Below, in pieces: positions 1 to 12,364 of a stretch of DNA of 64,000 bases. The notes under the pieces were generated by a model. The model was not told the DNA's origin. It worked only from the letters and a program-made list of their open reading frames with translations, and did no database searches. The translations under genes were made by a program, and so were the position numbers. Numbering within the stretch: the first letter of the stretch is position 1; the number at the start of each line of letters is the position of its first letter. Source of the DNA: Hirudinaria manillensis (lineage: Eukaryota; Annelida; Clitellata; Hirudinida; Hirudinidae); NCBI GenBank assembly GCA_034509925.1, contig CM067537.1, forward strand, positions 2,474,001 through 2,538,000, read 5' to 3'.

Positions 1-1254
1 GGTAATTATCATAATCAAGTAATTTATTATAAAAATTAACATATTACTTCACGGTCTGTCATTCCGAGTTTGGAGATATTTATCAATGATATATTGGATA
101 ATGATATTCATGTCAATAACATATCCTTATCATGGATAACAGTGCTAAGATGATTAAGAAGATTATTATCCTTTTACCAATTGATGTCATAACGAATAAA
201 ATATGTCGTTGCCAAAGCAAAACACGAATAGTAATTAGTAAATTTTGTAAATAATTAGTTAATTAGTTAAATCGTTTTTATAACAAAACCTTGAAAATCA
301 ATTTGTCCATAATAAACAACAGTTTTAGTGATTTTTAGTACAAAGCCTCCATGTTTGATTGTTTGAACAAACAAACAAAATGTTTGTCCTTTGCAAACAC
401 AACTGATTCAGGAAAGTAAACATAAATCGCACCAACACTAGTCTAGTAAAACAATAATTAACAAGTTGTTTTAATAACATGAATCCATTAGTTTAACCAC
501 CTGGCATTTAAACCTCACACTTTATTCAACTTAGACCGATTAACAATCCTTAGCATAGACCGAGGTATCAATCTCAATCTCTTGTTTATTCTATGTTCTT
601 GTATATATTCAATGATATTCCTACATTTTAAGAACCAAACATTTATCTAACGACCAATGAATAGAGCTAACAAAAACATTTCTGCTCAAACATCAAAATG
701 GTAACAGCTTTCACAGTCCCTCTCACCTTAGCATAAGTTATTATTACAAACAGTTATAATTCATTAACAACTCATTAACTAATAAAAACTTCAGTCTGAA
801 AACAAAAGTATCAGCATGAAAGAAATAATAGCAGTGGAGGACAATGTCCTTCCATGGACAGAAACATGTGGACAGTGTTGCCCATCAAATTATATCTGAT
901 AATGTTTCTAACGGATCAAGTTATTATCACCAAGATCCTTCGACGATGATAACCGTCTTCTGAACAATAGAGCAATGATAACATCAGCTTTGGAGAAGCC
1001 TGCTACCTTTCTTATCTTAATAGGCTCAATTAACTAATTATCAGCAAACTGTTACTATCAAGACCATGCAACTATCATAGATTAAGAGACAATTTAAAAT
1101 CCAATGCACACAAATCCCTTGTAAGCCATAAGTTCATTGGTGTAAAATAATAAAATTGTTCAAAGTCCCAATATGCTTAGAAAGTGCCTAACCTTTTGAG
1201 CAAACAGATCAACAAGATTAATAAACAACTTGTTCTGAGAAGGAAAAACCAAAC
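1..1254 (-). other. Intron of the galactosyltransferase-like gene
   Basis: The sequence downstream (leftward) of the donor after the 1255-1613 exon is AT-rich with no convincing exon on either strand. It is read as the first part of an intron whose following exon lies beyond the left edge. Nothing else is supported here. Confidence 0.5.
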
Positions 1255-1613
1255 CTGTTAGAATTGCAAATCACAGACTCTGGATTGAGAATGTATTTGA
1301 ACTTGTGTGGGTTGATGCAGAAATCATCCTCAATCCTCATCATGTTGTCAATGAGGCCATTGATGGGAATGGAAATCATGGATCCTCTTGGTGCATCCTG
1401 AGCCATTTGCTCCACAATTGAAGACTTGTTGGAGTGCCACAGCCATCCAAAAGATAGCGAGGCTGTTTTCGATTCAATCTTCAGATTATTAGACCACAAA
1501 AGCAAGAAAAGACTAAAGGCTAATATTATTGAGATGAAGACAAATAAATATTTCTTCCTGAAATTATGTTTCGTATCCGTGTTGTAGGTTTTTCTGAATT
1601 TCTTTCCTATCAT
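1255..1613 (-). CDS. Beta-1,3-galactosyltransferase-like protein, first coding exon (partial)
   Basis: The exon encodes about 119 residues. A basic cytoplasmic N terminus (MIGKKFRKTYN) is followed by one hydrophobic signal anchor (YLFVFISIILAFSLFLLLW, about residues 24-42) and a lumenal stem. It ends at INPHKFKYILNPESVIC, which resembles the segment just before the catalytic domain of family GT31 beta-1,3-galactosyltransferases (a conserved Pro/Cys stretch ahead of the 'R..IR.TW' motif). That topology fits a Golgi type II glycosyltransferase. The exon ends in AACAG|GTTTGG, phase 2; the catalytic exons would lie off the left edge. The first ATG is at 1613 and a TTTTAG acceptor-like site lies just upstream, so a 5' UTR intron is possible. 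Family assignment rests on topology and one short motif; another type II Golgi transferase is possible. Confidence 0.5.
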
Positions 1614-2023
1614 TTCTAAAATCAAAATGATGCATCTCAACAACTAAACAAATCTCACATTAAAGACGATTTCTCAAACATACCGAAGTGTTGAAGGGCT
1701 AAGTTCCGAATCAGTGGATTTCATCCAAAATCAAACACCTGACATTATTTAACGAAAGGATTATCATCTTTTCTAAATTTAAGAGAAGAGGGATCCACAT
1801 GCGAAGGAAAAACACACCGACCCATAATTGCGGCTCACGTGCGTGAACTAATCAACACCGATTCGCTTGCAGTTCCTCCGATATTTCCTTGTCTTTTACG
1901 ACTGCCTAGTTTACCAATACGACTAACGTTCGATTGAGTAAATTCAAGATATGACATTTTATTAATAACTTAGAGTAAAAAACTTTGTGATTTTACCACA
2001 AGTTAATAATAACCTACTGATTC
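1614..2023. promoter_or_regulatory. Intergenic interval between divergent genes
   Basis: This 410-bp gap separates a minus-strand first exon from a plus-strand candidate gene, so it probably carries both promoters. The part around 1800-1870 is less AT-rich and contains a CACGTG (E-box) core at about 1836. No TATA box is convincing. Confidence 0.35.
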
Positions 2024-2469
2024 ATGGAATTCTGTAAGCAGGCAGTAATTGAAAATAGGAATAATTGCTTAACCACGTACTCAAAAAAATCTTCCTGGCA
2101 AACAGTTGCAAAGACGATAAAGAAAAGCAAAAGGGCAGCGCTGAGCACCGCAAAGAAGGTGAATTGTTGCTATGGAGCCCACAGCCCGACAGACCGCTAC
2201 TACTAGAAGAAATGTCCCGTTGGGAAGCGACTGCCCAATTGTAGATTTCATCTGCTAACTTTCTTTTTATTTTCTAGAGATCCTACTTGGACGACCAAAG
2301 TTGTTTACAGCGGCAAGTAGGGGTCAAATTTCTTAAAAACCACCATGAAGAAACAACTATGTTAGTACCCAATAAGCCAGGCGCCACTCCCCCAAAAACT
2401 CAATTCACGTTGACCCATAGTATCTTTAAATCTTTAATGGCCAAAGCAATAAATGAATCGCAGCTATAA
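2024..2469 (+). CDS. Unidentified small two-exon candidate gene
   Basis: Exon 1 (2024-2158) opens with ATG and ends AAG|GTGAAT, phase 0. Exon 2 starts after TTTATTTTCTAG at 2280 and runs in the same phase to a TAA at 2467-2469. The joined protein is about 108 residues, basic and soluble, with a lysine-rich middle (KKSKRAALSTAKK) and a C-terminal segment FTLTHSIFKSLMAKA. An AATAAA-like signal follows near 2550. I do not recognise the family. Support is the matching phases, good donor and acceptor, and the divergent arrangement with the upstream gene. It could also be a chance open frame. Confidence 0.35.
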
Positions 2470-2995
2470 CTGCAAATATAGAAAGTGGAATGAAAACTTG
2501 TTATTAACGATGCTATCTCTAATAGCTTTCAATCGAGATGAATCATCAAACATAAAATAAATTAGTAAGCACACGATTGTTAAATCTGCAGCTACTCTAT
2601 TGTGATGGAGGTGGAATGATTTCAGCTACAAAGAGTCATAGAAAGTTAACTAACTAATATGATTATTGAGATTATCCAGAAGGATACACTACCAGACCTC
2701 CCAAAATGATGCAAAGTCTCACCAGGCGACGACACTTTTGTCAACTACAGTAATTGCCAGTGAGTAACAAGGACACCATTTCTTTATGAGTGATATTAAT
2801 TATTTCTGATTATGAATTCTTATTGTTAATGAAGAAAACGAAAATTTTGAGATTAACTTGACATCATTAACATCAAAATAACAAGTTGAAACGCTAGAAA
2901 AGGAGCGAAAAGCTCAAAAACAACAAAAAAAATCTCAAAATAAAAATAAACAGGTGAAAATAAGAGCAATGAGATTGCATCAGAAAACATGAGAA

Positions 2996-3447
2996 TCAGG
3001 CTTCAATGAGTGGGTCGTCATCTGAGAATCTGTTGATCAGTGGCTGTTCATCTTCGTCGCTTCCTAATTATTAGACAGGATTTATCAAATAAAACATTAT
3101 AATCTAATAATAAATAGCAATAAAATAAAATATATTGAATATATATATATATACATACTGAAAATACATACAATTTAATAATATTACTAAACATTACTAG
3201 ATTTTTTAAAATTTATAGTAAAATAAAGGAAAATGACAAATTAAATAACAGAGGAATGCCATTTTGGAGCACAGAGCCTTACTAAATTTTACAACATGTT
3301 TCGTTTTCTTTCATCAATGTATGATGTGATATTTCGGTTCCAGGTTTAAATATTAATATGAAATAACAACTACAAAAGCCCACAATAAATGTAGTAAAAT
3401 CCTTTAAAATATGTCAAGTACAAATAGTTTTAATTTTAATAACTCAA

Positions 3448-3496
<49 letters not shown>

Positions 3497-3837
3497 TAAT
3501 TTTAAATATATATTTAAAAAAACACAGAAAAACACTTTAATCAAATTCAACAGGGCCCTTTCAGGCTCGCACCACTAACCACCACCAATGTGGACAACAA
3601 CAACAACAACAACTGCTGACAAGAGAAACCTCGAAAACCCACCTAGCTGGGTGAAAATGGCACGACTGGACTCAGAGTTGAACCTGCTGGTGACATAGTC
3701 ATCAAAGGAGCGTCTAAGCTTCCTGAACCTATAAACGTAGACCACAAGGAGACTGACGATGCAAACTCCTACTCCAGACACCACTATGAATACCAGGATC
3801 TTCCATTCGCTGGCGTTCTTTGATTCGGACAGAGATC
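2996..3837 (-). other. SORL1: SORL1 transmembrane segment and cytoplasmic tail
   Basis: Exon 3643-3837 carries the span [20 protein letters not shown] followed by a basic stop-transfer ([10 protein letters not shown]) and SSRAIFTQL, matching the human stretch ending SSRLGSAIF. The last exon encodes [12 protein letters not shown] then SDDDPLIEA and stop. The terminal DDDPLI corresponds to the human GGA-binding DDVPMV. The retromer-binding hexapeptide (FANSHY in human) is replaced by YVTSRF. Confidence 0.85.
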
Positions 3838-4672
3838 CTGAAACCATCGTCATTGTAATATTCGTTATAACTATTGGCATCTTCTTGGCATGCATTTTGC
3901 TACGTTTCTTTACATTGCCTTGCATTACTTTGTAATTAAAATAATTAAAAAAAAATAAATTGTAAAAAATATATTATACTATATTATGTTATGATAGTAG
4001 TTTATATATGAAATTATATCAAATATTTATTATTGTATACCAATAATTCAACTTCGTTCACATTGCGAAAGGAAGGAAGTAATCTTAGTTGGTATTATTA
4101 ATAGTAGTATTGCTATAATACTAATATATATAAAAGTACTACTGATCTGGAAGAAGTACCAGATAAGTGAACGTTGATGATGTTGGAGAAGTCGCTCTTC
4201 CTGTTAGAGTCGGTGCACTTCAGTCTAACCTTTGAGGGAATAAATTAATAACAATTTAAATATTCGTGAACGTATTTGCATATAATTAACATTCGTAATG
4301 TCAGAAGACATGCAAAATTCACTTCATACGTTCCAGATAGGGGAATCGTATACATCAGCTTTGAGTTAGAAGTCACAATTGTTATTATAGCTACCAATAT
4401 TATTATCATCACCATTAAAGTCGTCGTCGTCATCATCATCATCATGCAATCGATATCAGCATCATCTATTTTCCATGAAGCGCAGCATATCGGAAAAGTA
4501 CCTTGAACGAATGATCGGCATCCGGCTGCAATCCTTTGGAAAACCTTCGGAACAACATCTTCGTCCTTTCCAGTAAGTCGAATGACGATTGGTCACGACT
4601 CAGCAGATAGGAAGTCGAGTGAAATATTTCGTATTCCTGATTATTTATACATATTTGCAATTATTATTATTA

Positions 4673-4723
<51 letters not shown>

Positions 4724-7700
4724 TATTATTATCATTATACTGTTTTTTTATTTATGTATAATAAACACTTGTTTATATATGATTTGGGTCAAGGTCATAG
4801 TTACTGTGACAGGTCAATGATAAAACTTTAACATGTAGGAAACAAATTTGAAGCAATGACAATTATTATTATTATTATTATTTAATATATATAATTAATT
4901 TTATTGTATTAGCAGAAAATACGTGTTTAGTCTACAATAATATTTAAAGAAAATATTTTAAAAAACTCACAAAATTTGATGGCATATCTCCTACAGGTGG
5001 TAGCCAGGAGATGACCAATGTTTTGCCATCCAATTCCTGCGTCAGGTTTGAAGGGCTCGGATAAGGTTCTGGGAATGACGTAATGCATTAACAAGTATTT
5101 TAATAATATTAGGTTAATAATATTTTAAACAATAATACGTTAATTATGAATTATAATATATTGAAGTTAAAATAAGTGTCATCCTGATAACTCCATGAGA
5201 AACTTCAAGATTTCATCAACGGTCTCTCTTTAACTAATGCTTCATCATCGCTATCATCCTCAAAACCACAGCCACTGCCGCTGCTGCCGCCACCACATAC
5301 GACACCGTCGACTGACCGGCAAAGAAGTCGACGAGACTCGACAGCCTTCCGTTCGGCACGTCCTTCCTGACTCCGATCCTGTAGTGGTTGCCCCTCAGGA
5401 GGTTCTCGACGGTGAAGTCGATCCTCGACAGACCCTCGGTGTCCCTCTTGAAGAAGGCATTGGTGAAGCTGACTTGACCGTCGCCGATGAGTTGTACGTA
5501 TACGAGGTACTCCTGAGATGGAGATGATGATCATGATAATAATAATATTTTAAAAAAAATATTAATACCTATTATCATTATTTAATACTATTACTATAAT
5601 AATAATAACAATAATAACATTGACAACAATTTTCATTATTTAATGATGATGTTAAGGACAACAAAAAACAAGCATAAAATGGAACAGTATTTGCATTAAA
5701 TGTTACAGAAATCAAAGAAAATGAGAGTAGCAATAATGTTGATAACAACAGGGTAAATATGCACATATGATGCCAAATATTGCAATGCTAAATAAAAGAA
5801 ATCAATTATCATCATCATCATCAGCATCACAATCACATTTGAAAACCAATATCAGAATGCAGACCATTGGCTGAGCAGAACACGGAGGACTCCAAGCAAC
5901 TGTGACTGCCACGGAGGTCTTGTTTTCATTAAATTCCCATCCGACGATCAAAAGGTTCTTCGGTGCTTCCAGCGGGTCATTTGCTGGTGGGAGGGCAAGG
6001 GCAATGTCAGTAACATTCTTATTAAGTTAATAAGACTTATCATACATGCTTTTTTGCAATTTATGAACATATGTAAATAATTTTAGTTACAAAATATTTG
6101 AAAATATCTGTTAAGTCTTTAGAAACGAAACGAACTTCAAACTTCGAAAGAACCAACACGCTCCAAACTATCGTTCGACAACATCCGGCCCCGCCTCCTC
6201 GCACATCGTCACAACACCTCCACGCCAGCCGAAAAGTTTCTCAGAGCTTTTAGGCGTAACCTCTCTGAGTGTCGAGGAAGTGTAGTCTCAGAATCCGGGA
6301 CTATTGGCCGTTGGAAGTTTCTTCGTCCTTTTGGCCGACCCCTGGGTCTCCTCGGGACTGTGGTTTGCGCAGTTGTAGAAGTTGAAATGTTCCTTGAATT
6401 GGGAGTGGGACCCGGCACCATGCCCGGATCATCGTCTTCCTCTACCCCATGTCTGGGCCTCAATTGTTCGACGTGCCTTTTCAAAGTGGGTCCTTTTGGC
6501 AATGCCTGTATTAAGACATGACGAGGACCCAAGACTTGAATCACCACTGCCGGGATCCATCTAGGAATGCGATCCTTGCCTGGACCGCTGCGTTGAACGT
6601 AGCATGGCTTCCCGACGGTGAATTGGGTGTTACTCGATCTCTTTGATGTAGGCTTGTTCTGACGGTTTTGTAGTTCCTGGGCAATGTGCGGCACTGAAGG
6701 CAAAAGCGCATCTAATTTGCTTCGTAATTGTCTTCCGTTCAGAAGTTCACTAGGAGAGTAACCAGACTCCAAAGGAGTTCGACGATATTGCATGAGGAAT
6801 TCCTGTAGCGCCTGGATAGTTGGAAGCCGCGATTTCTTCAGGGATTGTTTAAAAGTTTGGACTAATCTTTCCGCCTGCCCGTTTGTAGCTGGATGGTATG
6901 GGGCTCCTCTCAGGTGTAGAATACCTCTTTCCCTGAGATACTCTTGAAATTCTGAGGATGTAAATGTGGGCGCATTGTCCGTTACGAGAGTATGGGGATA
7001 TCCAAAATGAGCAAAATCCTCCTCCAGTAATTCCATAGTCGTTCTGGCAGTTATGCTTGAAGTAGAATGGATGCATGGGTACTTAGAATAACTATCGACT
7101 ACCACCAGCCAGTTCTTTCCCATGAAATTAACTGCGTGATCTTGGATTCTACTCCAAGGTCTTTCTGGTAGCATCCACGGATGATTTGAGAACTTTGGTG
7201 GGTTGTTCTGATGTTCCGCGCAAGATGTGCATTTCCTACACATCTCCTCAATGTCGGCATCAATTCCCGGCCAGTAAACAACGGTTCGTGCCAGTTGCTT
7301 CATTCTCCTCATACCGCAATGTCCAAGGTGCAATAGACCCATAACGTGTAGTCTAAGTTTCTCAGGAACTACGATTCTGTTTCCGAAGATAAGACAATCA
7401 TTTTGCACTGTCAGAGCATCTTCCAACTTTTGAAAATGTCGAATTTGTGCATCTACAACTCGAGGCCATCCCTCTTTTAAGAATCGTACGACAGTTGAAA
7501 TTATCCTGTCTCTGCACGATTCCTTTGTCAAGACCTGAGAATCAGTTGGTCGGATCTGTTTACTTATGGCACTGATTGTACAAACTGTAAGGTCGTCGTC
7601 TTCATCCTCACCGGCGTCAAAATTGTCATCTTTCCCACTTGGTAACCGACTAAGTGCATCCGCGTTACCATGACTTTCGGATCGTCGGTACTCTATCGAA

Positions 7701-10700
7701 TAATCGTACTGGTGTAGTATCAATGCCCATCGGGCTAAACGATTTGCTGCTAATAATGGGGTGAGTTTTGAAGGGCTGAAAAGCGACAACAAAGGTTTGT
7801 GATCCGTCACTAAGATAAAGTTTCGTCCGTAAAGGTATTGATGGAATTTCTGCAGCGCGTAAATAATCGAAAGTGCTTCCTTATGTATCTGACTATAATT
7901 TCTTTGTGATGTTGACAGTGTCTTTGAAATGTGCAATATTGGTCGTTCACTTCCATCCGGATATCTGTGAAACAAAACTGCACCGATTCCAACATCTGAT
8001 GCATCACATGCAATTCCCAAAGGAAGAGATTTGTCAAAATGTGCAAGCTGCACCTCGTTCGCTAAGATCTCCTTCAACTTTTGAAACGACTTCTCTGCTT
8101 CCAAACTCCATCTCCAGAGTGATTCTTTTCTGGTGAGGCTCGTCAACGGTTCCGCAATCGTTGAAAGGTTTGGAATGAACTTGTGGTAAAACTGAACTGA
8201 ACCCAAAAACGATCGCAATGTCGGGACATTTGTTGGTCTTGGCATGCTAGTCAAGGCGTCAACTCGTTTCCCTTTTTCTATTCCGCTTTTTGAAACAACA
8301 AGTCCAAGGTATTCAATTGAATCTTTAGCAAAAATGCATTTCTTTTTGTTACATCTGAGACCTTTGTCTCTCAATCGTTGAAGTAATAGTTTCAGGTTTT
8401 GAATATGTTCTTTGGAATTCGAACCTCCGACAAGAATATCGTCCAAATAGACTGCTACTCCTTGCAGATCGCAAGTTAGTTTGTCCATTATCTCTTGGAA
8501 ATAACCCGGGGCTGAAATGATACCAAAAGGTAGTCTCGTTTGAAGAAGCACTCCTCTATTTGTTGTCAGCGCGAGCTTCTTCTGGCTCGCAGGTGCAAGT
8601 TTAATTTGGTTGAATGCGTCTGCCAAATCGATTTTACTGAAGTATCGACTTCCTCCCAGTTTTCTCATCAGATCCTCTGGAAGGGGCATAGGATACCTAT
8701 GTGGTTCTAATTGTGAATTTACGGTAACAGAATAATCGCCACAGATTCTAAAATTGGCTTTCTGCTCTCCAGGTTTCAGACTCTTTCGAATCGGTACAAT
8801 TGGAGTTCCGTAATCATTGAAATGAGTTGGGGTCCAAATCCCTTTCTTTATTCCTGCATCAAGAGCCTGGTTTAGATCTTCCTGAATTGCAAATGGCACT
8901 GTTCTTGCCTTGACAAAAATTGGCGATGAGTCTGGTTTGAATTTTACCTCTAACTCGAAATCTTTCAAACAACCAAGTTCTGGCTCGAAGCATTCTTTGA
9001 AATCGTGGCAAATTTTATAACACGCTTTTTCAACGGTTTTCGAATCAAGATCTTCATCAATTTTCAAAACGTCGTTGTGTAGCAAGCTTGAAACGTCGAT
9101 TTTTAATTCGACTATGGCTTTCCTCCCAATGATGTTGAGCTTTGGTAACTTGGTGACATTGAATTCTAGAGCTACGTTTTTGACGTCCGATGTCGAAACT
9201 ATGACTTCGCAGACTCCTATGTTCGGAATGGGATCACCTGTTGCCGAAACATATCTTGTACTGGAGAAGTTTAGCCTGGGCTTTCCCCACATTTTCCAAG
9301 TTTCGATTGCACAAAAATTGTCCCTGGCTCCACTATCTAATTCAAAAACAAATTCTGAATGTGCAATTTGTAGCACCTGAGTCAGAGGTGTGTGGCTCGG
9401 AATTGTGTGGATTGAATTTACATGCCTGTCTCTTTTGAACTTCTTTTTAAAACATGCCTTTTCAATGTGTCCAATGATTCCACAGAAATGACATTTAGCT
9501 TTAATATGTCTGCAGTCATTGGCGTGGTGTCCTTTGTTTCCACATCTTGGACAAGTTCCTTTCGGGAATGTGAATTTTGAAAATTGCTGTCTCTGTTGTT
9601 GAGGTTTTCGTATTGGCTTGGAATCTGCTTTGTCCGGTTTACTTTCTGTCTCTTTTGAAATTTTATTTACCAGTTCCCGATTGTCCTCTGGTGTGCCGTG
9701 TACTGTAGCTTTCGCAACTTTGGCAGACTCTTCAACTTCCATAGCAATTTCAATTGCTCGATTGAATGTTAGTTCATCTTCTGGAACTTTGAACAACGCT
9801 TTGAGGACAGCCTCGTTGTCAACTGAACACATGAATCTTGTTCTTAAAGCTTCATCTAGTGTGTCTTCTATACTAGGGAAGTCACATGTGGTGGCGGCAT
9901 TTCGAATTTTCGCCGCGAGTTCCTGAATTGTTTCACCTGGTTGTCTTTTTAGCTCAGTCCAAAATTTGAATCTCTCTCGAATCACAAATCTCTTGGGGTT
10001 GAAGTTATGCATCATCACCGCTTGGATTTCAGCAAAGTCCAATTTATTTACTTCGCACGGCGTTGGTTTTTGAGAAGCTGTTGTTTGCAAAAGTTTGTAA
10101 ATAGAAGCGGACTGGTTTGTCAGAAACACTTGCGTAATTTTCGATGCTGGAATTGAATTCGCTTCAATGAATGACTGGAAGCGGTTCATATAATCATTCC
10201 ACAATTCTTTGCTAGGTTCGAAAGGAATAAAATTCGGAACGGTGTGGTGTGTAGCGTTTGTAGCTATTGAACGAACCAACAATTCCATTTGCTGTGTAAA
10301 TGCTTCCAACAACTTTGCAACGTCGGCCATTTTGGAAACTAAACAAATTTTGAACTTTCTTTTGTCGACTGCGCCAATTGTTAAGTCTTTAGAAACGAAA
10401 CGAACTTCAAACTTCGAAAGAACCAACACGCTCCAAACTATCGTTCGACAACATCCGGCCCCGCCTCCTCGCACATCGTCACAACAATATCAAAGTCTCC
10501 TTAATTGTCAATAATATTAGAAAATAAAAAGAGGCAATTCAATATCCAAATCAGTATCACTAGTCAAGCAATCCTTGGAAAGTGACGCCCGGCCAACGTC
10601 AGAGCGTCACCAAAGAAACGGATGCAAGTTCGACGTGAATTGAATCTCACTTTCTCGGATTTCAAAACATTCGGGCTTTGACAGGTGGCTTCTCCTTGGC

Positions 10701-12330
10701 CAGAGGAAGAGGGCATAGAAGCAATAATGGGTGCAGGAGGGTAGGTGCCCCAGTGCAAAGTCGTAGTTGTTGTCGGAGGCGATTCTGAAGACAAAAGTCT
10801 TTGAATGGAACTTCTGGTCACTTGTGTAGATGACTTTTATTTTCTGTAAACATTTAGAAAGCCGAAAGTTAATCATATAAATCATTGACCTATGTCTATG
10901 GGTCGATACATTGGTAACATCATAGCCATAACAATAATAGGTATAATAACATTAAAATTCTAATTTAATCCGTGATTAATTATTCAACCTATTGTTGATA
11001 TTAAAATTTGTGGAATGAAATTATATTATTATAATTATGCTCATTAATCAACAACAGTTCAGTTATTAAATCGTCCACTAACCGCTTCAGAATCTATTGG
11101 CAATGTGTCCAAATCATTTCCTTGGGAGAGTTTCAAGTGATACGTGGAATCCTGGGATCTGAAGACTTCAATGACCGGAGCACCGAGTCTATCTCCTGAT
11201 TTATTGTGAAAAAGTAACTAATTAGTCAGAAAGTGAGGTAACAATGTAATTTAGCAATAACAATAACAATGGTATTGATGGTGTTGATTTACCTGGAGTG
11301 ATGACGATCATGTCTCTGTCGCCGCATGTCGGATGCACTGACATGTCCCTGTCTTCTGCATCCAAACGAAACAAATACTTGGATCCACAACTCAGGCCAG
11401 AAACTGAAATTATATATGATGATGAATCAATAAGACTATCATTAAAATCATTAAATTAAAAGTTAAATTAGACCAGGTATAATAATTATTGTCAGTAATA
11501 ATTCCTGGTAATAATTTACAATTCAAAGAAAATAAATTATCAAAGAATTATCATGGCTTATGAATTTATTTAACCAGCAATTCTTTTTTAGTTCTGGTGG
11601 CAATCAACAACCTTTTAGTGGTTCACAGTTTCAAGCCAATAGTAGCATTCATTGAATGCCTTCAGAAAGGGTCAAAGGAAAAAGCCATTTTGCAATACGG
11701 TGCTTCAGTGAAAACAACCAAAAAACAAAAAAAGGAACCTTTGGCAAGACATTCCGATCCTTTCTTGCAGCTCTCTTTGAATGCTTCTCCGGATTTGAAG
11801 ACTTTGAACAGCAGACCACCTTCCTCATCATAAGGCACCTCGTCGTCGTCGTCATCTCCGTCGTTCTGGCGCTTGACCCTCAAGGCGTAGGTGTTTACCT
11901 CCAGTCCTTCGGAAACGTTCCACCAGAGGTAAGCGCTCCTGGAATACGGCGCCGAGGAGTCTCCTGCCTGGAATTCGAAGGAGACGTCATCCGAAGAATG
12001 CTCGGCCATCCGAACGTCTATGCACTTCGAGCCGAACAGGATCTCCTTCACCTCTGATCCGTTGCTCCATGAAGATGTTCTCGAGAGACAGAATATCTTT
12101 TCGACAAATTGGTTTTAGATTTAGTTTTTAAGTGCTTGATTGTTAAGTGAAGAGAATGATGATCTATCACTGGTTGTGGTAGTCCTCAGTTGGTGTTATT
12201 AATGATTCCAATAATTATGGAATAATAATAATAAAAACAATAACAAGAATAAGAAAAATAATAATAACAAGAAGAACAACATCAAAAGTAATAATGATGA
12301 TGGCAACAACAACAACAATGACACCACTGC

Positions 12331-12364
<34 letters not shown>

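Larger units (their letters stand above)
6109..10486 (-). mobile_element. Complete Ty3/gypsy LTR retrotransposon in a SORL1 intron
   Basis: A 4378-bp element bounded by identical 108-bp LTRs with TG...CA ends and a perfect 5-bp ATATC target duplication. It has the same orientation as SORL1. Next to the 5' LTR, the minus strand reads TTGGCGCAGTCGACAAAAG, whose first bases are complementary to a 3' end ...CGACTGCGCCA. That fits a tRNA-Ser primer (acceptor 5' strand GCAGTCG; inference). A short purine tract (GTGGAGG) precedes the 3' LTR. One uninterrupted gag-pol frame fills the interior and no env frame is present. Identical LTRs and an intact frame suggest a recent insertion. Confidence 0.95.

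Noticed and set aside
5237-5527. Plus-strand 96-residue frame
   Set aside because: It is antisense to the SORL1 FN3 exon 5317-5512.
10607-10885. Minus-strand frame reading to 10607 as the full exon
   Set aside because: Phase with the next exon (5983) requires the donor AAA|GTGAGA at 10650, so the true exon ends at 10651.
11597-12057. Plus-strand frames of 78 and 133 residues
   Set aside because: They are antisense to the SORL1 FN3 exon at 11739-12051, whose phases fit its neighbours.
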